64,000 nt of DNA from Brasenia schreberi (lineage: Eukaryota; Streptophyta; Magnoliopsida; Nymphaeales; Cabombaceae): the NCBI GenBank assembly GCA_036023115.1, contig JAYKKT010000041.1, forward strand, positions 8,022,001 to 8,086,000, given 5' to 3'. The notes below the pieces were generated by a model, which was given only the letters and a program-made list of their open reading frames with translations, had not been told where the DNA came from and ran no database searches. The first letter of the stretch is position 1, and the number at the start of each line of letters is the position of its first letter. The position numbers and the translations under genes were made by a program. Shown one piece after another: positions 33,802 to 45,100 of this stretch.

Positions 33802-33810
33802 AGGGGCATC
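33796..33810 (+). promoter_or_regulatory. Polypurine tract of element F
   Basis: CCAAAGAGGGGCATC directly before the 3' LTR; the purine core is AAAGAGGGG. Confidence 0.9.
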
Positions 33811-36703
33811 TGTAAACACCCCAAATCTTCTATTTTTCAAAAACTCTCAAAACACCAAAAAGCTCGTTTGAGCCAAAATGATGACCTGTTTTAAAATGTG
33901 AAAACAGGTACAGAAGGCAAAAGAAGACCCTAGGCCCGAAGAGGATTCAAGCCCAGAGCTTCAGAAGCCACTCCCTGATAAAAAAACAAAAGAAAGCTGA
34001 GCCCGTTTGATGAAAAGCTCAACGGAGTCCAGAACGGCGAGACGGAGTCCGGACGACAAAGTTGGGGAAAACCCAGCACCAGACGGAGCGCTGATGAAGC
34101 TAGTGCCGGCACAGATCGTTCTCCTCGAGAAGCCAAGAAGGACTGTCCGAAGAAATTTTGATTTGGATCTGGACCATATATATCCAGATCCAAATCCATG
34201 TAATGAATAGTGTTTGGATTTGGGCCAATCCAAATAGTGTTTGGGTCGATCCAAATAGTGTTTGGATTTGGATTGGATCCAAATAGTGTTTGGATTGGAT
34301 CGGATCTGGACCAAAATATCTAGATCTGTATCCATAAAAATATTGGGTTTGGATCGGATACGGATCTCAAAATATCCGAGATCCAATATCCATATCCAAA
34401 TAGTGTTTGGATTTGGGTATGGATCCAAACCCAAACCCAAACCCAAATCCAAGACCCACCTCAAATCTCTATAAATAGAGGTGAGGGGGTCCATGTAAAG
34501 GGTTCATGCAAATATTTGGGAGGAGAGAGAGGGAGTGATAGACCTAGCCATGTGGGCTCATTGGGTGAGGTGGGTTCAAGCCATGTGGGCTAGGTGGGTC
34601 TAGACCAAGGGGCTGCAACCAAGGTGGGCTGGACCAAGTGGCTGCAACCGTGGAGACGTGGGCTCAAGCCAAGAAGGACCGGCTCCAAGAGGTAAGCCTA
34701 ACCTAACCTAGCCATTCTCTCTACACCCCTCTAAACCTAACCCCAACCTAGCCTAGGTTCGAACCTACCTAACCCCAACTGAACCTAACCCTAACTAAAC
34801 CTAGCCCTAACCCAACCTAGGTTCGACCAAACCTAACCCTAGACTTGAACCAACCTAAACCTAACTGGACCGCGCCTGCCGTGCGCACCCTGACGCTGTC
34901 CGCGCGCCCTGACGCTATCCTGCGCCTTGACGCCATCCCGCGCCCTGACGCCATCCAGCACCCCAGCGCCAGACGCCCGCCAGCGCTCAGCGCCCAGCGC
35001 CAGACGCCCGCCAGCGCCCAGCGCCCAACGCCAGGCGCCCGATTGCTGCGCCCGACGCCTTCTTGCCGACTTGACCACCTTCCTGCCGACCTAACCTGCA
35101 CCCTGGCCGTGACCTGTACCCTAGGACAGACCCTACACATTCCCCGTCTTGGCCGAACCTTAGTTCCCCTAAGACCCTAATCGTGCCCCATAGAACCTCC
35201 CTCAAAGCCACCTAGGATAACCCCCTCTTGGCTGCCCAAGGTGAACCGTGAGCCCACGTGCAAGCAAGTTGAACATGGACCAGCTATTTGTAAGTGTCTA
35301 AACTTGGTCTATTACATTAACTTGCTTTATATTCAATTAAATTTTGATACGGGGTTGTAGTAAAGGAGCTTCGTCTCCCCCCGATTGTAATAACGTGGTT
35401 TGACACACCCACACACACGTGCACTTGAGCCTTTCCGCTCTTAGTCGTACACTTTTTGCACACACACGGGCCTAACAAGCCCTTAATATATAGTTATATT
35501 TATATATTTTAAGTCAAGGGGGTTAATTAAGTCGTGTGTGTTGTCTTTCCATTTTCCACACGCACACACATTGAGCCTTCACTCTTACTCCCAAGACCTT
35601 AGTAAAGGCCTTATTGCAATTATATTTGGGTTTCATTTATGTCGTGTGCGTAGTACTTCAATTCTACACTCACACACATTGAGCTTTCGCTCTTACTCCC
35701 AAGACCTTAGTCAAGGCATACTGCAATTTATATTTGGGTTTCATTTCATGTCGTGTGTGTAAGTCTTTCAATTCAAGCACGCACATACATTGAGCCTTCG
35801 CTCTTATTTACAAGACCCAAGTAAGGGCCCCTACATATACTCTATATAAAGTATTTCTTTCGGCTACGTCTTTAAGATTCGGGTTTTAAGGTTCAAGTTG
35901 TGTGCGTTGTCTTTCAATATATACACGACACACACTTACACAATTGAGCCTTTCCGCTCTTAAGATATAGACATATTTCCCCTTCCGCTATTTACTTTAC
36001 AAGTCATTTCCCTTCGGCTATTTACTTTACAAGTCATTTCCCTTCGGTTATTTCCCTTCGGCAATTTCCCTTCGGCATTGTCTTTTAAATTCGGGTTTTC
36101 CCTTTGGAGTAGCGTGAGTTTGCATTGCATCTACGCCATACCACGAGGTAGGACGCATATTGCATCGAAGCAAGCCCCGTACTCCCGCTCAAATTCACCC
36201 CATGTAGTGGAGTGTTCATAACACACACCTAGGTGGCCCATAAAGGGATAAAAAGAAAGACTTAGGCACGTGAAAATCCACGTGATCTAAAATATGAAAA
36301 CTTACAAACCCGAATCAAATCGTGCAAGACTTAGGCTATTTCGATGCACGCCCATCATGCCTAAGTAGATTAAAATTTGAAAGACTTAGGGTCGTCCAAA
36401 CCTTACAAAGTCAAAATCGCCCAAATGCATGGTTTTCAAAAGGTTTTAAAACACTTCTTCATTCAAAATATATTTTGAGTTAAACTTGTTTCAAAACGAA
36501 GTCTCTAAGCGTACAGACTGACCCTTGCGCATCGGTGCAAGAAGGTTTGCGACGTAAAAATCCCGCTTGCCTATAATCGCCTTTCAAAAGTCAGATTGTT
36601 TTCAAAACATACTTTGCTAGTTAAACTAAACTAGCTGGCACGCCCATAAAGCGAAGTAGATTGCGAAAAGGTTCACTTCAGGCCTAAGAACCCGCAAGTG
36701 AAA
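33811..36703 (+). repeat. 3' LTR of element F (terminal ~13 bases missing)
   Basis: Aligns with 26856-29755 throughout. It ends at 'cgcaagtgaaa' instead of continuing 'attttcggtgtctaca'. The next bases are filler copied from 36841-36854 and then integrase of element G. TATA box at 34470-34477, telomere-like tract 34690-34860, minisatellite 34867-35045. Confidence 0.92.
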
Positions 36704-36715
36704 CTTGAAAAGTGG

Positions 36716-36985
36716 CCTATGGATCATACTCATGCATACAGGCAAAGGATAGCCCGATATTACGACAAACTTATGAAACCTCGCCACTTTGAAGTGGGAG
36801 ATCTAGTTTTGAAAATCATCCACTATCGTGGCCCACATCCACTTGAAAAGTGGCGCCCCAAATGGGATGGACCCTATGTTGTGCATGCAACCACCACGAA
36901 TAACTCATATTGGTTGATCAATGTAGAAGGTAGGAATTTAGCAGATCCTATCAATATCCAATACTTAAATAAGTATCTTGTGTAG
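36716..36985 (+). pseudogene. Element G (proposed 3' part of D): integrase C-terminus
   Basis: Plus-strand frame MDHTHAYRQRIARYYDKLMK ... FEVGDLVLKIIHYRGPHP ... ADPINIQYLNKYLV, stopping at 36985, matches the last ~90 residues of pol in A and E. Everything upstream is missing. Strand, family and position fit it being the end of the element whose gag-protease lies at 16827-19038, with the centre lost in the deletion at 36703. Confidence 0.85.
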
Positions 36986-38149
36986 GGTTTGGGTTAAATT
37001 TCCATTTTCGAAAATCCTTAGGGATAGCTGCTTTGAGACCTCAAAAGTAAGGTTCAAAGGCAAATTGTGTGACCCTGAGTGAGAGAATTCGCACTTGTGA
37101 AAGAGTGGAGTTTTTCAAATACGTGGTTACATTTCAAAATCCTTCTTCTTACAAAAAAAGGCCTAGTTCAATATATCAAGATACTTGCAAGTAGTACGTG
37201 CTATTTCTAAATAGGCTGATTTGGAATGGATCGAGTACACTCTTGGGATAAGTCCTCCCCTCTTCTCTTCTCCTTTCAAAAGGAAAATATGGCCAAAAAC
37301 AAAGGGAAATCCCCTCCAAAATCTCTTTCCCAAAGAAAGAAACATGAATCCAAAAGAAAAATTCGATTCTCTTATGGAAAAGAGGGATTAAAGAAAAAAT
37401 ACTCCCAAAGGGAGACCCTCTATGAAAAAAAGGAAGAGAAGGCCAAAAAGCTGAAAAAAGAGCAATTTTCCGCCTTCTATGCCTCAAACCACGGGACACT
37501 TCAGAAGGGACCGTGGTATCTCTTTCCCATCCCCCTGGCTTATCCCAAGTAAAACATGGTTCATTTCGAGGAATTCTAAAGTAAAAATAGGATTTACTTA
37601 CTTGAATTTCATTTTGTTTGAGAATTCGATGTTTCGAGTAAGGTGTAGGTATTTTGAAATATAGCTTGTCTTCTTATAAAACCTCTGCTAGATTAGCGAG
37701 TGTCAAGACTCAAGCAAAGGCAAACACGAAGAGCTCGAGATCCTTAGGATTGAGGCTAAAAGCAGTTTTCCTTTTGTAAATAGATTTTGAAAAATCAAAC
37801 ATCTTGCAACATAGGGCCCGCTCACTTGGAGCAGCAGGTCTTCGTAAGTCTCAAGAGTTCGATCATGCCATCTGGTCTTTGGGAGGTCGCCCTACTGGGC
37901 GTCTCATCCATGTCACGCATGTGCACATCCACGCATGAACACTTGCATAACATGATCCCGTTTAGGACCAGAAACCATAATTGTCCCCTTTAGCGTGATA
38001 TCTCCTCCTACCAGGTTTAAAAGAGAGATTTTGCTTAAAAATTGGGACAATCCTATATTTTCGTGGATAGATCTAGGGAGACATTGAAAGGGGTGTTGTC
38101 GTCTTTGCCATTATCCAAATAAATTTGGATAATGCCAAAGAGGGGCATC
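36986..38149 (+). other. Non-coding 3' region of element G
   Basis: Colinear with 4128-5254 of A. Contains the conserved hairpin (37488-37517), a 108-codon Lys-rich frame (37226-37552) that reads through it, the polypurine-adjacent stem-loop (38103-38140; loop AA) and the polypurine tract (38135-38149). No recognised protein domain. Confidence 0.65.
38103..38140 (+). other. Stem-loop abutting the polypurine tract of G
   Basis: Same two 18-base arms as in F (CTTTGCCATTATCCAAAT / ATTTGGATAATGCCAAAG), loop AA instead of AC. Confidence 0.85.
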
Positions 38150-40487
38150 TGTAAACACCCCAAAATCTCATGATTTTCTCAAATATCCCTGGTTTCACAA
38201 AAGCAGCCCCAAAGGGCTATTTTGAGTCTGGAAACCCAGGATCCTTGCAAACAACCTTGTACATATGTTGAAACTGTATTATACATTTTAAAACTTTATA
38301 CAGGTAGTTTTTAGACTTTAAAAATGTTTTGAAAGCCCCGAAAGCCGCTTGGCCTGACAAAAGCAGACCGAAAAGGCAAAGGAGAGCCCGGACCCGAAGC
38401 ATACTTCAAGCCCGGTACATCAACTCTCATATCAAATGCATCCCCAAATTCTCAGATATCCATGCCCCAGATATCAGAAATTTGCTCGAAATGAACTCCT
38501 AAAGTTGAGAAGAAGAGCGGACGACAATGTTGGCGAAGACCCAACGCAAGACGGAGTACTAATGAACTCAGGCCCCGCACAAACCGTCCGTTTTGAAACG
38601 CCATGAAGGAATAAAAAAATCAGATTTGGGTCGGATTTGGACCATATATATCCAGATCCAAACCCAACATGTATTTGGATTTGGATTTGGATCCCAAGAT
38701 CCAAATCCAATATCTATATTCATGGCCCACATCACCTTCTCATAAATGGAGGTGAGGGGCCCACAACATTTCACGTGAAAAGCTTGGGTAGAGAGAGAAA
38801 GGGGGGGATAAAGTATGAGTAAGAAAGTTGGTAGCTTGACTTTTGGTCAAGAGTGGGTTAACCTTGTGGGTTTAGCCTAGAGTGTAGGTTTAAGCTTGTA
38901 TGCACCTACACCTGACTTAGGGCTGCACCAACTTGGACATGGCTGCAAATGGAGCAATGGACCGGCGCCAAGGGTGGTTCTTAAACCTAGCCCTAAGCTA
39001 GCTCACCTCACCTAGCCACTTTCCCTAAAACCTGACCTAAACCTAACCTAGACCTAACCCTTCTCACCCAAAACCGCCCCAACCTCACCTAGCCGACCTC
39101 ACCTAGCTAGACCACCTAGACCCTAACCAACTAAGCCTAAACCCACGTTAGTGTACCTAATTAAACCCCTAACCACTATGTCCCATCCCGCCTAATCAAC
39201 CTACCCCAAAACATGTCCCATGCCCACCTTATTATAAATATCTGGCCCACAACCCCCTAATTGACCCAGCCCATTCCCAGCCTATAAAAACCCCTCCTCA
39301 TTGCGGGTTTCCCTCTCCTCCACTCCCTCCATGCCCCCTAGGACCCGACCAGTTCCACCGTGATCCATCCCTCCATCTTTGGATTCGGCCAGCACCTCTC
39401 CACTCTAACCGACTCCATCACCTTCCACCTTCAGCGAGGAGCACCTTCCCGGCTGCCACTCTTCTTCCACTACCATCCGGCCACCACTTCCATCCACCAA
39501 TACCACCTCCATTCTTGGTTAGTACCCCACCTCAACCTCCTCTAACCTTCATCCTCTCTTCACCCCCTTCTTCCCTGCCAAGCACCACTCGGCCAACACC
39601 TACCACTCCATCACTCGGCCAACACCTGGATGCCCCCTTCCACTCGGCCAGCACTTGGACATCCCAACCCCTACCTGCCGCCAACATACACCCAAGGATC
39701 TCCCCTTCGGCTGCCCAAGGCGACTCACGAAGCCAAGTCCAAGCAAGTTGAGCATGGACCAGCTACATGTAAGTGTCTTAACTTGGTCTATTATATGAAC
39801 TTGCTTACATTTAATTAAATTTTGATACGGGGTTGTAATAATGGAGCGTTGTCTCCCCCCAATTGTAATAACGTGGTTTGACACACCAACACACACGTGC
39901 ACTTGAGCCTTTCCGCTCTTAGTTGTGCACCCTTTTTGCACACATACGGGCCTTGACAGTCCCTAAGATATAATTCTATTTATATATATTCAGTTGCGTG
40001 GGTTTTCCCTTGGAGTTGTGTGAGTTTGCATTGCATATTCGCCATACCACGAGTTAGGACGCATATTGCATCAAAGCAAACCCCACACTCCCATGCAAAA
40101 ATCACCCAACTTAGGTCACTTACGCACACACCTAGTTGGCTTAAATAGCATAAATATTGAAAGACATAGGCACGTGCAAATCCAACATGAAATAAAACTT
40201 GCAGCCAAACAAACGAAAACCAAACACTTCGGGCATTTTCAAAAAGGTTATTTGTTTAAAACGACTTTGCCAAGCATACAGACTGACCCTTGCGGATCGG
40301 TGCAAGAAGGTCTGCGACGAAAAGAGCTCACTTGCTCAAAGTCACCTCGAAAGAGTTAGATTTTCAAAACTTACTTCGCTAGCTTGAGTAAGTTAGCTGG
40401 CACACCCTTGTTATAAAAACAACTTAGACACACGAAAAGGTTCACTTCGGGCCTAAGAATCGGAAGTGAGAATTTTCCGTGTCTACA
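38150..40487 (+). repeat. 3' LTR of element G (2338 bp)
   Basis: Starts TGTAAACACC after the polypurine tract and ends CGTGTCTACA at 40487, where it meets minus-strand protease sequence of element H. It has a U3 'ggatttggatttggatccc' block (38670), a telomere-like CCTAA tract (38985-39200), a TATA box at 39283-39290 (CCTATAAAAACC), and the 'gagcctttccgctctta' motif (39905). It lacks the GC minisatellite and most of the ~110-bp array. ACATG at 40488-40492 is the predicted target duplication. Confidence 0.88.
39283..39290 (+). promoter_or_regulatory. TATA box in the LTR of G
   Basis: CCTATAAAAACCCCTCC, in the same place relative to the leader as in A and F. Confidence 0.6.
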
Positions 40488-41290
40488 ACATGGAACACCC
40501 CCATGTGGGCTATGCCCCCTGTTTCCATGGGTAACTCTACGGCTCCCAATGGTCTAGATGCATTCCCATCGTATCCAGTGATTATGATGGGGCTTGGGTT
40601 CACAGAGGTCAAGGTGACTCCGATTTGATATGCCACATGGAGCGGAAGGATGTTGAGACCTCCTCCCCCATCAACTAAGCATTTGTCGAGAGGATAGTGA
40701 TTCAATACTACCTCGATATGCAAAGCTTGGTTGTGGGTTTCATACGGTCTTTCTATCTCGTCTTCCGAGAACACGATGGGCGTTTTTGCACCTATAGACA
40801 CCACTTGAATTGACAAGGACTCAGGGGTTATACTTGAGTTAACCTTGGCTCTCTCTAAGATTTTTTCTAAAACAAGCCTATGCCTAGGTGAGGTTTGTAT
40901 CAGCTCTAGGATGGACATGTTTATTGGAATCTTAGAAAGATGATTTTCGAAATCATATGTGGTTAAAACAATTTGACCTTTGTCCGTTTTTGGTGAGACC
41001 TTAGGAATGCATGCTTTTGAAGGGCCAGGGATACTGACCACTTTTTTAGCAGATTTTTCTAAGTGTTGGGATTGATAGATCCTCCCGGACCTGGTCACTT
41101 CCCCTACACTTTGCCTAAGGCTCGTGCCTATTGTGGCTCTATTTGAGTGCCTTGGAGCACCTCGTATTTCTAGAATGGCTCTAACCAGGGGCGGGACTCT
41201 AAGCGCTCCCCAGATTACTACTTGGGCGTTTTTCTTATAAAGGATGAGAGATGATGCACAAGTAGTAAAACCAGAATGTGATGAATGCAC
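40488..41290 (-). pseudogene. Element H (proposed upstream part of B): gag C-terminus and protease
   Basis: Minus-strand frame covering the gag-protease linker (TTCASSLILYKKNAQVVIWG ... GRIYQSQHL) and the protease with CLVDGGGGLNILP and VITGYDGN-like IITGYDGN. It ends at GVFHVV where the LTR of G begins. No stop inside. At 41290 it fuses to the end of integrase fragment L, so gag upstream of the linker is missing. Orientation and content fit the missing upstream half of element B. Confidence 0.83.
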
Positions 41291-42165
41291 ATCCTACACA
41301 TGATACTTCTTTAAGTATTAAATATTGATAGGATCTGCTAAATTCCTACCTTCTACATCGATCAACCAATACGAATTGTTCGTGGTGGTTGCTCGTACAA
41401 CATAGGGTCCATCCCACATGGGGCGCCACTTTCCGAGTGGATGTGGGCCACGATAATGGATGGTTTTTAAGACTAGATCCCCCACTTCAAAGTGGCGAGG
41501 TCTCATGTGTTTGCTATAGTGTCGGGCTATCTTTTGCCGGTATGCACGAGCATGATCCATGGCAAGGAGTCGCCTCTCATCTAGCAAATCTAGTTTGGCC
41601 ATCCTAGCATGCTGAAGCATCTCTAGGGGGAGGTCGAGTGGAATGGATGTATGAAATGAATGCAGTTGGGTATAAATGGGAAGAATGGCGTTTGTGCCAT
41701 AGACCAATTCGAATGGTGTGGCATTCGTGGGAGCTCGGATGGAAGTCCCATAAGCCCATAAGGCTTCATCCAGCTTCTTGTGCCACGTCCTACCCTTCTC
41801 TAAGGTTTTCTCAATTATGCTAATGAGAGTCTTGTTTGTGGCTTCGGCTTGGCCGTTGCCTTGAGGGTAGTAGGGCGAAGAGAAGTGGTGAGTTATGCTA
41901 TACGTGTTGCACAACTTAACCATCCGCTCATTCTTAAATGGAGTGCCATTATCAGACACAAGGTCTCGTGGAACCCCAAATCGAGTCAAGATATTCCTCC
42001 GAATGAAAGCCACCACATGTTGCCCCATCACGTTGGTTAGGGAAATGGCTTCCACCCACTCGGAGAAATACTCCGTGGCTGCTAAAATAAATCGATGCCC
42101 ATTCGAGGCTTTTGGAAATATTGGGCCTACGATGTCAAACGCCCACATGGTGAATGGCCAAGGCA
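41291..42165 (-). pseudogene. Element L: integrase core and C-terminus
   Basis: Minus-strand frame from WPFTMWAFDIVGPIF through SDNGTPFKNERM and GNGQAEATN (all three catalytic acids present) to the GDLVLKTIHYRGPHPLGKW tail and ADPINI. It matches the integrase of A closely, and its intact FELVYGTNAI codons reveal the 1-bp deletion in A near 5655. The zinc region is missing, since similarity ends at 42165, where non-repetitive DNA begins. The frame has no 3' LTR after it. Confidence 0.85.
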
Positions 42166-45100
42166 TCTCAGATATAAACACAACTTAGTGGACATACTTC
42201 TTTGGTTTAGATAATAATGTTTACTATTCTTGTTTTTGTTATATTTAGTTCAACTTTTTTTGTTCAAAAATTCACAATCCATATGTTTTAATTATAGGCA
42301 TAGGTTTATGGGTATTTCTCATCTTTTAGAGTTGCTATGCAACCAGAATGGGAGGATAGAGAACCACAAATAGGCTTATGGATGGATAGTGTGTATCACA
42401 AGTAATCTCCTATTGATTGGTTAACTCAACATCGTAAACAATTGGATTTGATGATGACAAATTAGGTTGACTGTTATATATTTGTATGTTATATATTTTT
42501 GTATAATATGGATTGCAAATACATGAATTGTAATGCATAAAAGTTATTGTGATATCATGGATGCATTCGATGCATAGATGTTATGGAGCCTTGTATATCA
42601 GATCGCATAATCTATTAGATTTGTCGGCATCAATGCATTCCAATAACAGTAATAGGACACTCTATTGCAAAGAGACATGCAAAGCCACACGTATATAAGG
42701 TACAATATGAGTCATCTGTTGTAACCTACGAAACTCAACACTCATATTGTTTTTAGCTTGAGCATTTTAGAGTCCCAATACTGTACTCATACAAGCATAA
42801 CGAGGTATACAAGGAGTGATACATTTAAAAGATGCATCAATTTATTTTGTGAGATTCTACCAGTCATTTTTCATCTTACTCGACCTACTCGAGCTAGACA
42901 ATGTGATACATTGTTTTACATACAAGTAAATAAATTATTGTATTTGTATTAGAAGTTTTTTCTTTTTTATTTTTCTATAGTAAGTTTTCTCCTCTTAATT
43001 TCTCATACCAGTGTATGAGTGTGATACGTTAGACACTTGCAATAACTTACGTACATTCAAAGCTTATACCACAACTTTTGGGGGTAATCTTATGTTGTTG
43101 GGGCTCATAGAGAGGTATGAGCAATCTACGAATGAATCCATCAATTGACACTTATTGATAACAATAATGACGATGAGTAACATTTTTTGTTTAGGTTACA
43201 TTTGGACCTTATTTTGTAAATTTGAAATATTGTATATGTAAATGATGACAGCAATGAAAGATATTTTGCTTTTTTGCTACATACATGATTGCAATAAAAT
43301 GTCGTACTCTATCAATCAACATAATACATGATATTCATTCAAATTCCGAAATCATGTAATAACATATACAAATAGACAATAGTTGGCACTTAGTCATTGT
43401 CCTCAATATCATGTATAATATCGTCTCTTAGTCCTCTCAATTGTATATACAAGTTGATATGTTTTTGAAACGTAGTTGGCCAACTCCCAAAACTATTATC
43501 TCGGTAACACTGTCATGATGAGAAGATATGAGACATGAGAGAACAATTTGCTATGTACGTTTATGAAAAAGTATAAACAAATAGAGGATTAATATCTACC
43601 TCAATATATAAATTATCACAATAATGTAATGAAATATATAGATATTATACTCATTGTTAGAAAATGACGTGTAATATAATGATAACACATATACCACACA
43701 TCCCTCACAACAAACTGTAGAATGTCTCACACTAGTTGAAGAAATATCATCGACCCTATCATAAAAGGAAGTACCAATGTTATATTCCATTGAGTAGCGA
43801 TAACTGAACCTATATCTGACATTATCATCCAATACTGACTATGACATGACCCATCTCGCAAGTATGCAGGACGTCGAATAGCAACATCAACACCACCATT
43901 CCTTATAAAAATCTGTGTATATATGCGATGCCTACATGTTACCTCCTTCAAAAGACTCTCTTCGAGCTTCACGCCATCACTCCTTTCATTGTTGTGTAAG
44001 TGTACTAATGATTTTGTATCTATAATTTTTATCTCCAATAATATTTACCCAAGCATTTACGAAGATATCCATACATGGTAGTAATGTCCTCTCATAAGTT
44101 AGTTTGAAGTTGCTTGTTAATATTTTTTCCAATGGTAGAAATCACAACTCCCTCATTTCATCCTAGAAGAGGCATTGAATCCTCGACCACGTGTACCCTC
44201 ATGCCTTCCTAGCACGGGACGTGTACCCTCATGCCTTCCTAGCACGAGACAACCCTACTTGCATGCTTGCAAGCCGACAAGTCTCACCCTCCATATTGGT
44301 TAAGATGGTCTTCCTTTAAGATGAATTGGTGGTTCGTATAATATAGTGTACTCGTGACTCAGATATGTCTATACAACCTCTCCTACTAGATCGGTAGTAA
44401 AATGGTATCCTCGTCTAGCTTCTTCTAAAATAGATTAATATTTGATAATTTTATCATCGGCGTGAAGAAAGATGGAGAGAAGGGTTCCTTTGGTATAGTG
44501 GCTAGCAGCCGAAGCCAAGCGCGTCAGAGTATGCTTCCTTAAAACTCTTGATGGCTTTTCCTTTATGACGTTTGCAATTTGTGAGTTGGGTGCTAGAATT
44601 TTTTGGCTGGTGTGAGATCGTGCGGTAGATTCTATTGTTTCTGGGAACGAGTTCACCTGTTAGGACTTCGATGTTTAATGAATATTTTCTGCTTGTTGAT
44701 GCTGGTCTTTTTCCTTTTATTTTGCTTTCGTCTATCATTGGTTGGTTGAAGCTAATTCAAGCATTCTCGGCATAACGGAGATCTCTCTGAATGGTAATTT
44801 TGGAGTTTTAAAGTAATTTTTCTTCTTTTAATTGCATATGCATATCGTATCTGATTAGGAGAGAATGAAAGAACACCTGGAAGAATAGACATGTATGGAT
44901 CATAAGCTTTTCTTTATAAAAAATTCAGATTGCACCTCCATCGAACATTATAACAACACTAATGAATCAGGCTGGTACTGGAACTTCCAGATGACGAGTT
45001 TTTAGCGTAGAAACTGGAAATTGTTTTTTCTGTTGAATCACGTCTACAATCCTGTCTTCAAATAGGAATTGGATGGCTGTAGTTACAAATGTATCTCTAC

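Larger units (their letters stand above)
26856..36703 (+). mobile_element. Element F: non-autonomous Tat-type LTR element
   Basis: 5' LTR 26856-29768, primer site 29773-29790, a short gag-like frame, a G-patch-like frame, decayed pol, polypurine tract 33796-33810, 3' LTR 33811-36703. It is inserted in the pol gene of E; CTTCC at 26851-26855 is the predicted target duplication. The last ~13 bases of its 3' LTR are missing at a deletion junction. The LTRs are very similar by eye, so it is the youngest insertion in this stack. It has no protease, reverse transcriptase or integrase frame and would need proteins from a relative such as E. Confidence 0.9.

Noticed and set aside
37176..37499. 107-codon minus-strand frame in the 3' region of G, Phe-rich
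   Set aside because: It is antisense to a Lys-rich stretch (AAA/AAG codons read as TTT/CTT) and has no conserved start in A, F or K.
43727..44038. 103-codon minus-strand frame in the AT-rich stretch
   Set aside because: No recognised domain, no neighbouring exon and no codon pattern above background; kept only as part of the unassigned stretch.
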